DNA of 64,000 nucleotides from Micropterix aruncella (GCA_944548615.1 OX155974.1:682001-746000); one strand, 5' to 3'; shown: positions 1-11,299, numbered from the stretch's first letter. A program made the numbers and translations. The notes: generated from the letters alone by a model not told the origin.

Positions 1-1444
1 TTTAATGTTTGTGTTGAACATATATTTTACTGAGATGTTATTATTGTTGTCTTGAGTGTGAATGATAGAATTTTCAATATTTAGCTTAAGTTTTTCTCTT
101 TCAAGGCTTGTTCATTCTGTTTTCTTACATCTACATCCAAAGCCTCGCTAGCATACAACCTTTCATACTAAAACTGGCTGCCTTGTAGTTACTCTTTTTA
201 TCAATTCTTGACAGTACGAAATGATTCTTCTCTACGGTATTGTACACTTCATCAGAAATTACGTGTTCAGCTAAGATTAATTCGCTACTAACTATGAGCG
301 TTTATGGACAAACTAATTTTGAGCAGCGTTTCAGCGGGACATAACGGAAAATCTATAAGTCTTTTTTGAAGAAAAAAGACAATAAAAACAATTCATGGTA
401 TGGAAAAAATATTCCATGTCCTGATAAATTCAGGATCGGACGAGATCATTCTGTAGCTATATGTTGTAATATACAATGGTTTTTTTTATCGTGAACATTC
501 TAGTCGCTAATTAGAAATGTCAGCAGTTTTGCCATGTAATTACATAATAGTAGAAATAAATAATAATAGTAGAGTTTATTCATAAATGAATTTAGGACTT
601 GTCCGTGAACAATTTTAATTTGAACGCGAACGGCTTAACGTCCGGTATACTCTATTTAAAATATAATACTATAAAATAATTTGTATCCTTCAGAGCTGAT
701 CAAAGTAAATTTTAATTCTACATGTCAGGTGATGTTTACAATAGACGGGTATCAAGCACCCAGGTGTTTTTACTCCATGAGCAGGGTTAGATCACCGAAC
801 CCTTCAGATTTTGCTTATATGCAAATATATAGTATAAAATGATAGGTATAGAAGTATCTCAATCCTTAGACTTATCCGCATGGCTCCTTTTTACTATATT
901 ATATGTTAAATATATACATATATATGATATTTTATATAAATATATTTTGACGCGAAACTTGGTACTATTCTTTCTCCCTATTTTTTTTTAGACACTCCGG
1001 GTTCTTAGCCGGATAAGATGTTAAGAAAAAAAATTTTTTTTTTTAATAAAAAAAATTTTTTTTGATGATGTTATCTAGTGTATGTGAAATTATATATTTA
1101 TTTATTTTACTTATTGAAAATTTAGTGTTGTATGTGTTTTTATTTTTATCATGCTACGCCCTTATGTGTCTGTTATTTTTTCTTTATGTGTGCTTATTAT
1201 TTTTTTTAGCCTTGAATACTTGTATCGAATACTTATATACATTATCTGTTACATTTGTTTACTTAATACTTTGTATATTTGCTCTGTTTTTATATTTTTA
1301 CTTTTTACTTTTCACTTGCAATTATCTCATGGTGTACCCAATATAGTCGTTGCTTTTTGTGATTTTGCATATTCCGGATTACATGTGGATATTATGCGAA
1401 TGTTATTTGCAATGTGAAATGTTCTGCGTATTTTTTGTGTGACC
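1..1444. other. AT-rich flank, no gene recognised
   Basis: Very AT-rich sequence with homopolymer runs near 1025-1065. Short open frames at 1062-1417 are low-complexity, rich in Leu, Phe and Tyr, and look like chance. On the minus strand this lies directly downstream of the gypsy pol stop. It may be the element's 3' untranslated region, with the 3' LTR outside the window, because the related element at 14274-18758 also has about 3 kb after integrase. I found no sequence shared with 7143-9000 that would mark an LTR pair. Confidence 0.5.
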
Positions 1445-4400
1445 CTAATTTTTACACAGGTCTTTTATGTGGTACGTCCCACGATTTTTGCCGTGTTCGT
1501 CAACCAATACATAGGCTATGGGGGACTTTTTCGCGATGATTTTGCATTTTGAATATCTGGGCGCTAGTTTGTTTGAGAAAAACTCTGCTTTTCGCGATTG
1601 CATGTGATTTTTCGCCCATACGAAATCACCGACTGAGAATTCGACGTGCTTTCTCCTCAGGTTATATTTTGAGGCGTTATTTTTGAAAGCTTCCATGAGT
1701 CTTTCCCGCACGACGTCATATGCGTCCGCGAGCGTCTCGAGTCCTTTTGCGAATTCCTGTGGACTGTCTATTGCTATTTTGGATTTTTCTTTTGGAATGA
1801 AACTAAACATTTTATGGTAGCGGCCATCAACCATTGGTTCACGAGCGTACATAAGGTATGATGGGGTGAAGCCTGTTGCCAGATTTTGATGATTATTTAA
1901 CGCGTTTTGGATTAAAGATAAATGTTTATCCCACGATCTTTGATCTTTTCCTGCTAGAATTGATAAACTCGTTTCTATAGTTTGATTATAACGTTCGACT
2001 GCGTTCGATTGAGGAGCATATACGCATCCATAGAATAATTTTGGGATTTTATATTTTTCCGTAAAATTTTTGAATGCTTTTGACCTAAAATATGATGCGT
2101 TGTCTAACGTTATTACCGCAGGTGTTCCGTACGCCAGAAATACGTTATTTTCTAGGTGTTTGATAATATTGGCTGAGGTGGCTTTTCTTAACGGGAATAG
2201 CCAACAAAATTTTGTAAATAAATCGATCACAGAGAGTATATAGGTGAAGCCGCTCAGTGATCTTGGCATGGGTCCCACCAGATCTATACTGATCGTATGC
2301 ATTGGAGTGTTCACTGTTTTTGGAGTCACCATGAGCCCATGTGCAGGTCCTGTCTTTATCTTGTATGCTTTACAAGTATCACAATTTTTGACATATGCCT
2401 TGACTTCCTTTTGCATTCCGGGCCAATAATAATATGTTTGTAACTTTCTCAGGGTTTTGAAAATGCCAAAATGTACAGCAAACTCCCCTTCATGGATGTC
2501 TTTTATCGCCGATTTTCTGTCAGCATATTTGAGTACCAGTCTCCAGGCATTTCGGAGGTTCTCACCTTTTTTGGGGGGAAAGTATTTGTATAGTTTTTCC
2601 TCCTCAATTTTGTATTCCGTGGCTGTATAAGGTTCTTTTTCTACGGTTTTGTACATCCGATCGTACCAATCATCTTTCGTGACTTTCGTGGACATTTCCA
2701 TGCACGGGATTCTTGACAGTGCGTCCGCTACCACGTTCAGACTGCCTTTTTTATGCACGATTTCCATGTCGAATTGCGAAAGTAGGGTGCTCCATCTCGC
2801 CAGACGACCTGTGGGGTTGGTGAGATTTGTCAGCCACCTTAAGCTGCTGTGATCAGTTATTACTTTGAACCTGGAACCTTCTACATATGTCCTGTAATGA
2901 AGGACTGCTCTCAAAACTGCCAGGAGCTCTTTCTCTGTAACTGAAAAGTTGCTCTCTGCTTTGCTCAGTGTGCGCGAAAAGTATGAAATTGGCAAGTCCA
3001 TTTCCTCTTCTTCCGAATATTGGGTGAGTGCTGCGCCTACGGCTATGTCACTTGCATCGCAACTTATGGTAAATTTCTTGGTGAAATCCGGACATCTTAG
3101 TATGGGGGCCGATATTAGCGCTTCCTTGAGTGTGTTGAAAGATTTTTCTGCCTCTTCGTTCCATTCGAAATTTACTTTGACGCCTTTCTTTCCTCCTGTG
3201 AGCTTGCATAAAGGTGCTGCTATTTTTGAGTATTCTTTTACGAAGCGTCGGTAGTAGCCGCAGAGACCGAGGAAGCTTCTTACCCGTTTCACGCTATTTG
3301 GTCTTGGGAAATCTCTTACACATTCAATTTTTCCAGGGTCCGTTCTCAGACCTTGCCCGTCTACTACATATCCGAGGTATATAAGTTCTGGCCTACAAAA
3401 TTCGCATTTTTTGAGATTTATTGTTAAACCGGCCTCTTTCAGGTTGTCTCTGACTCTTACTAATGTGTCGATATGTTCGTCATATGTGGCGGAGGCTATT
3501 ATTAGGTCGTCTGCATACGCGAATACTTTGCTGTCGTATTCCGGTCCGAAAATTCGGTCCATTAATGCTGCGAGATCTGATGACGAGTTGCATGTGCCAA
3601 AGGGCATGCGTACAAATGCGTACATGCCTTTTCCGGGCACGGCGAAGGCGGTTTTCTGAATTGACGATTTTTCCATGGGAATTTGCCAGAAGGCTTTTGA
3701 CAGGTCAATCGATGTTAGGTATTTTGAATTTCCAAGATTATCGAGGATTCGTTGGGCCGATGCCATGGGGTAATGGTTTTTTATTGTGACCTCATTTAAC
3801 TTTCTGGAGTCTAGACATACTCTGGGCGTTCCGTCCTTTTTATTGACGACCAATATTGGGCTGCACCACGGCGATTTGATTGGCGTAATTACCCCTAATT
3901 TAAGCATTTCGTCTATTTCCTTTTTTACTAACTTGTCCTTTTCCGGCGCTAGGAGGTATGGTTTTTGTCTGATCGGGTCTCCGGTGGTTACGATTTTGTG
4001 TTCGATCAAGTGAGTCCTTCCCAGCCCCACCTTTTCAAAGGAGATATCTTCGTATAATTTTTTGACTTCTTCTAGGCGTCGTAATTGATGTGGCGTCAAA
4101 TCATCTACGTTGATTATCTGTCGTCCTATTGTATGACTTAGTTCCGCGAGCTGTATGTCCTTTTCCTCGTTGACGGAAATTTTCACGCCGAATCGGCTGA
4201 TGAATTCGATTCCCAAGATGATGTCCTTTTTTATTGTTGGGCAGATGATGAAGTTTATGTTCTCTCTTCTTCCCTTGTATACTACTGGCAGTGTTACTGA
4301 GCCGAGTATCCGTTGTCCAGCTCCATCCGCCGTTGTTATGCGGTTTTCCGGGTGCATAGCCTTTTTTTTGATTGACGTGAAACGGCTGTGTGTTTGTCCT

Positions 4401-4567
4401 CCAAGTATACATATCGCGCAGCCCGTGTCCACCAATCCTTTGTACGTTTTTCCGAGGATGGAAATATTTGCATGTGGGCGCACGTCGTAATCTTGTGTTT
4501 TTGTTGACAAAGTAAAGTTTTCCACGGTAGCGGCTCTGTCTAACTCCGGTTCCCGTGGCCAAACGCG
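1445..4567 (-). CDS. Ty3/gypsy Pol: protease, RT, RNase H, integrase
   Basis: Polyprotein of a Ty3/gypsy-type LTR retrotransposon that makes cDNA from element RNA and integrates it. Residue numbers count from the GTG at 4525. Order: aspartic protease with DTG at 33-35; reverse transcriptase with YADD at 337-340; RNase H with Asp490, Glu near 531 and Asp558; integrase with an HHCC zinc motif (His678, His685, Cys715, Cys718) and a D,D,E triad at Asp748, Asp808 and Glu844; then a C-terminal domain ending at the stop. All expected residues are present and the frame is uninterrupted, so the gene looks intact. No env follows. The frame has no good ATG and is open back into the end of gag, so expression by -1 frameshift at 4573-4567 is more likely than independent initiation. 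The integrase closely resembles the fragments at 14979-15688 and 29257-29963. Confidence 0.93.
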   Translation of the reverse strand, partial: RVWPREPELDRAATVENFTLSTKTQDYDVRPHANISILGKTYKGLVDTGCAICILGGQTHSRFTSIKKKAMHPENRITTADGAGQRILGSVTLPVVYKGRRENINFIICPTIKKDIILGIEFISRFGVKISVNEEKDIQLAELSHTIGRQIINVDDLTPHQLRRLEEVKKLYEDISFEKVGLGRTHLIEHKIVTTGDPIRQKPYLLAPEKDKLVKKEIDEMLKLGVITPIKSPWCSPILVVNKKDGTPRVCLDSRKLNEVTIKNHYPMASAQRILDNLGNSKYLTSIDLSKAFWQIPMEKSSIQKTAFAVPGKGMYAFVRMPFGTCNSSSDLAALMDRIFGPEYDSKVFAYADDLIIASATYDEHIDTLVRVRDNLKEAGLTINLKKCEFCRPELIYLGYVVDGQGLRTDPGKIECVRDFPRPNSVKRVRSFLGLCGYYRRFVKEYSKIAAPLCKLTGGKKGVKVNFEWNEEAEKSFNTLKEALISAPILRCPDFTKKFTISCDASDIAVGAALTQYSEEEEMDLPISYFSRTLSKAESNFSVTEKELLAVLRAVLHYRTYVEGSRFKVITDHSSLRWLTNLTNPTGRLARWSTLLSQFDMEIVHKKGSLNVVADALSRIPCMEMSTKVTKDDWYDRMYKTVEKEPYTATEYKIEEEKLYKYFPPKKGENLRNAWRLVLKYADRKSAIKDIHEGEFAVHFGIFKTLRKLQTYYYWPGMQKEVKAYVKNCDTCKAYKIKTGPAHGLMVTPKTVNTPMHTISIDLVGPMPRSLSGFTYILSVIDLFTKFCWLFPLRKATSANIIKHLENNVFLAYGTPAVITLDNASYFRSKAFKNFTEKYKIPKLFYGCVYAPQSNAVERYNQTIETSLSILAGKDQRSWDKHLSLIQNALNNHQNLATGFTPSYLMYAREPMVDGRYHKMFSFIPKEKSKIAIDSPQEFAKGLETLADAYDVVRERLMEAFKNNASKYNLRRKHVEFSVGDFVWAKNHMQSRKAEFFSNKLAPRYSKCKIIAKKSPIAYVLVDEHGKNRGTYHIKDLCKN

Positions 4568-4573
4568 TTTTTT
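4522..4573 (-). promoter_or_regulatory. -1 programmed frameshift signal, gag-pol junction
   Basis: On the minus strand the heptamer A AAA AAC lies at 4573-4567 in the gag frame (codons CCA AAA AAC), which is the canonical X XXY YYZ slippery form. The gag stop TAG at 4542-4540 is eight codons further on. Eight bases after the heptamer, CCACGG (4558-4553) can pair with CCGTGG (4527-4522), giving a stem at the usual distance from a slippery site. Slipping back one base at the heptamer enters the pol frame at codon CGC 4567-4565, and that frame stays open to 1445. Heptamer, spacing, stem and frame are seen directly. Function in translation is inferred. Confidence 0.85.
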
Positions 4574-5847
4574 GGCTGATTTTCATGTGGCGGTGGCGGA
4601 GGGTTGTTGCATCTAGTGCATGAATGGGTGTAGACGTTCTGCAGCTTGCATTTGAAGCAGATAGGTATCGGATAGCGTTGACATTCTTTGTACGTGTGAC
4701 CTTGTGTGTCGCATTTTCTGCAAAATTTCTGTTGCTGAGGGGGGTTTTGGTAGTGCCTCTCGTGGATTTGTGGTCGTTGTGTAGCGAACGATGGCTTAGC
4801 ATACGTGGGCCTGTTGTGCTGCTGTGGCGGTGTCACATGACGTGGTCTGTAGTAGTTGCCTTGGGGAATTTCCGCTATCTCCATCTGTTCGTTGCTGATG
4901 TATTCGTCGCTCTCCTCCATTGCTGCTATTTGGGCCTTACTGTGTATTTTTCCTGAGGGATTTTGGCGATGTTGGGTGGTGCTCGATGCTGTAGTTGTTG
5001 GTTCTAGCGCGTACTGCTCGAAGTTTTTGGCTACGTCCAATAAGTTTCCTATCCCTTCCAGTCTGGTGGTCCCTAGCAGTGTGTGGTATAGCGGTAGCAC
5101 GTTCAATTTTATAATCTCCAGAATAGTGCTGTCTCTCAATTTCGGCGACAATCTGCTGTTGATGCTGTCAATTCGGGTGACGAAATCGTTCATCGTTTCT
5201 CCAATGTTTTGTTTCGTGTTCCGCATTTTATTTTCCAGACGTGTTTGGTAATTCAATTGCTCATATTTGTTTATCAGCGCGTTCTTCAGAATTTTCCAGG
5301 ATGTTGCGTGATGTCTTATGCTTCTGAACCAGAAGAGTGATGATCCTTCGAGAAGGTCGGAGAATCCCTGTATTAGTTCCTTTTCCGAAACTCCCCTTGA
5401 TTGAACTTTGTCCTCTATCGCGTCGATGAAGTCCAAGACAGGTGTGCTGCCATCAAACTTCAAATTCCATTTGTATAAGCTGGGTGTAATCTTGTGCTTT
5501 GCACTGTTCGAGGTTTGGAAGATTCCCGATTCCGCTGCTGCATCTGGCGTTTTGTTGCTGTTTTTCCTGGTATATAAATCCTCATCTTCGCTGTTTATTT
5601 CCGAAGTGGCGTAAATCCTCGAATTATTCGTTTTTTCGTAATGAATTGATTCTTCCAGTCTTGAGATATTACCGTGAGTTGGATTTTCAAAGTCTTGTTT
5701 TCCCCGTTGTTCCGAAATTTTGTTTTTCATATTGGTTTCCTCGCGTATATTTTCCGGTGACTGTTGACGTCGTGATCTAGCTGCCGTTTTTGTTTTCCTG
5801 GGTGCCATTTTGCGATTGCTTCCCGATATGCTCAATGTGTCAACCAC
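4540..5847 (-). CDS. Ty3/gypsy Gag
   Basis: Structural polyprotein of the same element, 435 residues from the ATG at 5847. The N-terminus is basic and rich in Arg and Lys. The centre is the capsid-type region expected of a retrotransposon Gag. A classic CX2CX4HX4C zinc knuckle lies at about residues 376-389, followed by a second Cys/His cluster at about 397-410 with altered spacing (CX2CX7HXC). The tail is proline-rich. These features fit RNA packaging and particle assembly. The last codons contain the slippery heptamer that leads into pol. The frame has no internal stops. I chose the first ATG of the frame; about 1.28 kb of leader separates it from the candidate primer-binding site. Confidence 0.9.
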   Translation of the reverse strand: MVDTLSISGSNRKMAPRKTKTAARSRRQQSPENIREETNMKNKISEQRGKQDFENPTHGNISRLEESIHYEKTNNSRIYATSEINSEDEDLYTRKNSNKTPDAAAESGIFQTSNSAKHKITPSLYKWNLKFDGSTPVLDFIDAIEDKVQSRGVSEKELIQGFSDLLEGSSLFWFRSIRHHATSWKILKNALINKYEQLNYQTRLENKMRNTKQNIGETMNDFVTRIDSINSRLSPKLRDSTILEIIKLNVLPLYHTLLGTTRLEGIGNLLDVAKNFEQYALEPTTTASSTTQHRQNPSGKIHSKAQIAAMEESDEYISNEQMEIAEIPQGNYYRPRHVTPPQQHNRPTYAKPSFATQRPQIHERHYQNPPQQQKFCRKCDTQGHTYKECQRYPIPICFKCKLQNVYTHSCTRCNNPPPPPHENQPKNAFGHGNRS

Positions 5848-7130
5848 TTACCAAATTTATGTGTGTAAGTGTTTTGAGAAGAAAAAAGAAATTAAATTCA
5901 AATCTTGTTATAGTTGAACAGTGTGAAGTCGTGTGTTAGATGCAATTTTAAAAATTTCAAGTGTGTAAGGTGAATGCTGAAAATTATTAGTACATATTTA
6001 AGTGTTAAAGCTAGACGATGATTCACATGAAAGAAATACAAGTTAAAGAGAAAAAAAAAAACAACATTAAAATTTATTAAAAAGAAAAAAAAATTTTTTT
6101 TTTTGAACCATCCTGTATATCAGGGTATATTTCTAAGTGTTGATTCTAAGTTATTATATGTTATTTAAATTTGCATGAGGTTAAGTAAGTTTTAAATTTT
6201 ACTGCGTGTATTATTTTTTTGACACCCTGTATTCGTGTGCACCTCTAAGTGTAGTTCCTTGTTACCATAATTTAATATTATTATTTTTCGAAATTAGTTT
6301 GTTTCGTTTTTCCTAAAGTTTATTCCTTTCTTTACGTTTTTGTTTGCAGTGTTTTGTTTCTCATTCATTTATTTATTTTGTCACTATCAGATATATTAAA
6401 CTTCCTGTAATCGTAATTTTCCTAAGTGCCTAAAGCCCATGTACTGTTCGACGCACACAGTAGTGTTCGTACGTATTTCTAATTTTCACATTTGTTAGAG
6501 TTCCTTATGGTTCACTTGCGACGCTAGGTATTCCGTGTCAATGTATAAGTGCTTGCAATTTTATATAAGAACAGAGAAATTTTTGCTATTAGTATAGTTG
6601 ACGCAATGTTTATCTTTCGTTTATAGAAGCTAAAACTGAATCATATATTAGAGATGTTATATGAAAATTGTATTTATAAATATTTTATGAAAATTTTATT
6701 AAAATTTTAAAGTGTTTTAAGGGCGTGCCGGTGTGTAAACGTGTACGTGTGTGTTGTGTTTATTTTATATTTTAAAAAAATTAATTAGTACCAAGTTCGT
6801 TGCCTGTATAAAAATAATAATAAATATTTAATAATAGTTTCGCAACAGTAATATATTAATATTTTGAAAAGTTGCGATATATAAGAAAGAAAGGGTGGGA
6901 GGGCGGGAAATTTGTAGGCGACCAGCGTGATCGCTTTAAATCAAAAGATAAATTATTTTGAAAAAAAAATTGTTTGTAAAAAAATTATTATGAAAAGATC
7001 TATAAGCCCCAAGTTGGAAGCCAATTTGTCATGAGACCCGAATAATTTTAATATATCAGTTAATTTTATAGATTACAATATTATTATTTTACCAATATAC
7101 TTCCGGACGATATGGAAAGATTTGTTTATA
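5848..7130 (-). other. gypsy 5' leader, non-coding
   Basis: AT-rich sequence between the gag start and the candidate primer-binding site. No long open frame is seen. Its position makes it the untranslated leader of the element's RNA, but no packaging signal can be identified by eye. Confidence 0.5.
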
Positions 7131-7142
7131 TAGTGGGCGCCA
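7131..7142 (-). promoter_or_regulatory. candidate tRNA primer-binding site
   Basis: Read on the minus strand the sequence is TGGCGCCCACTA. The first eight bases match the start of the tRNA-Lys-type primer-binding site used by many insect gypsy elements. It lies upstream of gag in the right orientation. The adjoining LTR end (expected ..CA) is not clear, so the 5' LTR above 7143 is not delimited. Confidence 0.4.
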
Positions 7143-8834
7143 GCCCGGAAGAAGACGAAGATTTATTTCGGATCTATGAACAAGTGCCAGAGTCCTTCCA
7201 CCGTTTAGAATTCTTCTGGGGCAGGGGTACGTAGGCTGCGTCGGGATTTGCGTCGGTTCGCTCAGTCCATCTCAGGCACGGGGTATTTAGAATCCCTTAG
7301 TGACCCAGTCTACGGTAAGATGACCATCCCTATGGGATGAACGGCCTTTTATGGATATTGAATTGCTAAATTATTTGAACCATTTCCCTTACTAAATAAT
7401 ATATTATTATTCTCGTTCGAACGCCCTCTAGCGGTGGCGCGGTGAGTTACTTAGCAAAGATTGACATCATTTTGCTCAACCTGCATTGTGCTACTAATGC
7501 CCGCGTTTCGCCGCTAGATGGCGCGGACGCGACGGCGGATTCGGTTAATTTAAATTAAATCTTGCTGGAATATGCGCAAAATTAATTTGTAACATAAATA
7601 AGTGTGCTTTATTTTCCTTAATAAAGAATTCTGAATTTAATGAATTTTCCCAAATAATACTGGAAACTGATTTTAATATTTTATAAATGTATCTCAACCA
7701 ATCCTTTCCTTTTATGGTTTCTTTTTTGTTCTATTTTATTTATATAAAAAAATGAAAATGAAATATATGATATATGATGATATTTAAAATTGAAATTATT
7801 CTGATATTGAGATGATTATGAGTAAAATAAAAGATACTTTTTCGACCCAAATTTACTATTTATTTTTCTATAACCTGTTGCGAAGACATTTCCCGAAACT
7901 ATATGTGTGATATTGAATATTTATATTATTTATGAAACTTAATTTTAATCCGTCGATCGTCGAAGGCCTTGCGAGATTTTTTACGAGCGTACGTTACAAT
8001 TATTACATTTTACCCGTGTTTCGATGAGCATTATTCGTAACTGGTTTTTCCTATTTTTGCCCTACAATGATTTGGCAATTTTAGTGTCGGGTACGCTGCA
8101 CTTTCAACTATCGTAAACGACGGTAGTCTTTTGCTCTATCATTTTCCCTGATATTTAAATTTGGAAATATTACGTATTCCCTGACGATGACTTGCATTTA
8201 TATTTATCTATAATTTGGTATTTTACTTCATAAGCTATTTTATTAATTTATCTGATTTTTAATTGCCTCGGGAAGAACTCAATGCCACTCTGATTTCGCC
8301 ACGTTTTAATCCCAAGATTGTCTAACGTGGATTTTAATTATATTTATATATTTTTACAGCCTACATTTTAAGTAGAGATCGCCGAAATGATTTTAGATTT
8401 ATTGGCGGTGTCTATCGTTGATCCTATATTAGAAACTACGGATTCCTATATTCAGAAAAACGGTTTAGCACGTATATGTCGTGCAAGACGGGTCTGAAGG
8501 ACTAAAAGTATTGCACGATTGTGGTATTGCAAGTTAGAATAAAAGAAATCGAATTTTACTTTAAAAAAAACCGAAAATGAGAATATAATCTACTTGCCCC
8601 AAATAGGATGTGGAGATCACGCTGGAATGCTTTGCCTGCGCCGCACTTGATTCTAGTTATAATTTCTAAAGATGACTTTGACTTTTATATTTTATTCGTA
8701 GATGTAGGTAGGCCACTTCGAAGTCGTGAAATGAGCTCCGGCGGCCGGTAATCGCCGCGAGGCAAAAACCGACCGCCGCGCTGAAACGACGACCTTGTCC
8801 GGCGAGTGCTTCGGGCCAAAAAAAAAGCTACTCT
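7143..8834. other. unassigned, possibly the gypsy 5' LTR
   Basis: No gene is seen. The position just beyond the candidate primer-binding site makes an LTR plausible, but no matching copy was found at the other end of the element. Around 7420-7530 and 8735-8810 the GC content rises locally. Confidence 0.3.
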
Positions 8835-8877
8835 CACTAGCGATTCTCTACACCCGTGTTCCATCTAATCGCTAGTG
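8835..8877. repeat. short hairpin, 11-bp perfect stem
   Basis: CACTAGCGATT at 8835-8845 is the exact reverse complement of AATCGCTAGTG at 8867-8877, with a 21-base loop between. It follows a GC-rich stretch. It could be the end of a foldback element; function is unknown. Confidence 0.6.
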
Positions 8878-9161
8878 ATGCCTATTGTGCGATAAAATTC
8901 GCTTGTATCCTATATTATTGTTATTTTATTTTTATTAACTAATTTTGGCAATAATTGTTTATTATATTGTTTGTTAAACCCGTAATGGTTTTATGACCAT
9001 TACAGCCATTCGTTATCAATTTTATTATAGACTACCAAATAAATTGCTATTAGTTTCGCCGTCAATGCCTTCTGTGCCACCTGCATTTCACCGACGCAGA
9101 AGGGTTGCCAGCATGTACTATGGAGTTGAGCAATCTAATATGCAATTCGATGACGCTACAC

Positions 9162-9440
9162 GGCCCGGTGGCATAGTGGCTAGGACGCCTGATCTTACAT
9201 TGTAAGGTCCCGGGTTCGAATCCCTGATGGGTCACCATTTTCCATTGGGATAAAATTAACGGAATTGCATTCTCAATTTTGTCGATTGAATGCAATAACA
9301 AGACATTTACTTACACACAGTTATTCGCACACATACATATGCACACGTAATAGTAGGGTTGGTTGTAAGAGATTGTCATATTACAATAAACCCGCCCTTT
9401 GTGATTTCACGATAAAGAGTAGAAACAAACAAACAAACAA
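9162..9440 (+). mobile_element. tRNA-derived SINE
   Basis: The head has a polymerase III A box (TGGCATAGTGGC at 9169-9180) and a perfect B box (GGTTCGAATCC at 9213-9223), spaced as in a tRNA gene. A non-tRNA body of about 200 bp follows, then a CAAA-type tail ending near 9440. Head, body and simple-repeat tail are the standard SINE plan. It is not called a tRNA gene because the cloverleaf arms do not pair well and the sequence runs on without a terminator. Confidence 0.75.
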
Positions 9441-9489
9441 TTAAATTATTAAGATTCAAATCGCTCCGTCGGAAATACGATTGTTCAAA

Positions 9490-9664
9490 TTACAGTAATA
9501 AATCGCATGCGATAGTTCATGTTTCATTTCTTGAAAATCAAACTCTAATTGGCAACTGAAACGTCTAATGTAATGTTACGTTTCGAGGTGCTAAATGGCA
9601 TATTCAACGTTGTAATTCGTGATTTCCTGTTGAATTATTTGAAAATGACGTTCAAGAAAGACTT
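9490..9664 (+). repeat. dispersed repeat, copy 1 (second at 49376-49548)
   Basis: About 175 bp align with 49376-49548 in the same orientation, sharing blocks such as GCATGCGATAGTT, AACTGAAACGTC and GTAATTCGTGATTTCC. Both copies end at GACTTA. The family is not identified. Confidence 0.7.
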
Positions 9665-9929
9665 AACCCCTCAGGCCCCGATTGGCCGATATCGGCCACA
9701 ACACGATTCAGCGTGACGGCCCCGTTTAAATTTTAATTTAATTTAATATGTTTTATTTTATTATGTTAATATGTTTTATTTTATTATGTTAATATGTTTT
9801 ATTTTAATTATGGGTATAGTGGTTTGGCAGTAATTAATGTTAATACGCACTAGGCAGCTCGTCCGTAATTCGGTCAACGATCAGCGGTTGAATGGTGAAT
9901 TTTACGTCATTATTATGACGGGAACTTAA
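9663..9929. mobile_element. possible short TTAA-flanked element
   Basis: TTAA at 9663-9666 is followed by CCCC and, shortly inside, the palindrome GGCCGATATCGGCC, a layout like the other TTAA elements in this window. A second TTAA at 9926-9929 coincides with the stop that cuts off the BEL gag-protease frame. The two inner ends do not match as inverted repeats, so the right boundary is uncertain. The interior has an AT-rich unit repeated three times near 9749-9808. Confidence 0.35.
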
Positions 9930-11299
9930 AGTAACACATATGTGATCCCGTTTACCGGATGTGTCTTCCCCCCTATCCCTTTCACAAATGCATGATTGCG
10001 ATTTGGCAGAGGAGTTAGACCTAACCGTTTACAGCATGCATGGGTTATAAAGTTATTCTGGCTAGCACTGTCGATTAAAGCCCTGACAGAATATATCTGG
10101 CTCTTTGCGGTTATGGTGTTAAGACGAGCAGTGCCCAAAAGAATAACTTGATTTATGTTTGAGGTATGGCACCTTGGCCCAACAGAAGACAATGTGCACA
10201 GTGCAACGTCCGTTGGTGAAGCTGAAGTTTCATAATTTTTCGCGGATGGTATATTTTGGAAATGCAGCAGTGTGTGGTGTTTAAGGTTACACCGACGACA
10301 CCTACTATCTGATTTACATGCATGCGTAGCATGTTTTGCACTCAGGCAATTAACACAACATTTATGTTTTTTCACAAAATTAAAACGATTTTCGGGTGTT
10401 TCTTTTAAGAAATCGGCGCACTTATAAAGGACGTCGTGGTCATGTTTTTGACAGAATGAGCATATGTTTGGGTTTTGTTCAATACCAACAAATGCATGGG
10501 ATGACTGACCTGAACTTTTGTACCCACTATTGTTCGGTTTATTTTGATTGCCTATAGGGCGCAAATTTGACACCCTGTTGATCGTAGTTCGCTGCAGAAT
10601 TTTTGCTTTTTCACGTATGAATGTGACAAACTCGTCATATTTAGGAATATCTGTCTTTCTTATTGACATTTCGAATTCCTGTGCGGTTTCCCGGTCGAGT
10701 TTTTTCATGCCAATATGAATTAACAGAAACTCGGTTAAATCCGGTATTTTGAGTTGTTTTAATGCGGAAATACAACTTGAAAATTGATCAATAAATGACT
10801 CAAGATTATTCGAAGTTGATTGGGTTATAGGCTTTAAATCCAGAAGCATATCGCAATATGCTGTTCCAGTACCACGTACATCTTGGTATTTAGTAACCAA
10901 TGTATTCCAAATTATGGAGTAATTCTCTGCTGCGGGCGTAATGCCGGCAAAGACTGTTTGCGCTTTGTCAGTTAATTTTCCTACTAAGTACTGCATTTTC
11001 TGAGAGTCTGACAATTCCGAATTTTCGTGGATAGACGTACGGAAAACCTCATAGAATACAGGCCAGTTCTGAAAGTTACCGTTAAATGACGGCAGCTCCA
11101 AGCGTGGTAATTTTGAAATATTGGAATTTTGCATGTGTGTGGTTTTTTTATTTATTGTTTCTGTTTTACGTTGAATGATAGGTACCGTATAGCTCTTCGA
11201 ACGCGATGCATGGTTCAAAATTGGGCTCAAACTCTGGATTTAAATCCAATTTTAAAGAATTTATATTTTCTATCAATGTGTCGAATTTATGACGTAGTT
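9926..11299 (-). pseudogene. BEL/Pao gag-protease, 3' part, broken
   Basis: Part of a BEL/Pao LTR retrotransposon polyprotein. The long frame (9926-11230) has the conserved Gag region typical of BEL elements (DUF1759-like) around LPRLELPSF. It is followed by three Cys/His clusters that resemble zinc knuckles (for example CX2CX4HX4C near the middle). Last comes the start of an aspartic-protease-like domain (DUF1758-like) in which the active-site triplet reads DSA. It stops at a TTAA at 9926 before reverse transcriptase, so pol is missing. Near 11170-11230 the frame changes: the N-terminal part continues in another frame up to 11299. There a 25.4-kb insertion begins, and the rest of the N-terminus is at 36737-36885. 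Confidence 0.85.
11296..11299. repeat. target-site duplication AGTT, left copy
   Basis: AGTT stands directly before the TG of the first LTR. The same four bases stand directly after the CA of the last LTR at 36733-36736. With one copy counted, the BEL gag frame on either side lines up without a stop, which confirms the junctions. Confidence 0.85.

Noticed and set aside
1062..1417. Two overlapping small frames rich in Leu, Phe and Tyr
   Set aside because: Composition follows the T-rich DNA; no motif and no start context.
4101..4802. 233-codon frame overlapping gag and pol
   Set aside because: It is a shadow frame; the gag and pol frames carry all recognisable motifs.
7143..8834. A defined 5' LTR for the gypsy element
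   Set aside because: No TG..CA boundaries and no matching copy at 1-1444; position alone is not enough.
9162..9236. A functional tRNA gene
   Set aside because: A and B boxes are good, but the arms pair poorly, no poly-T terminator follows and a SINE body and tail are attached.
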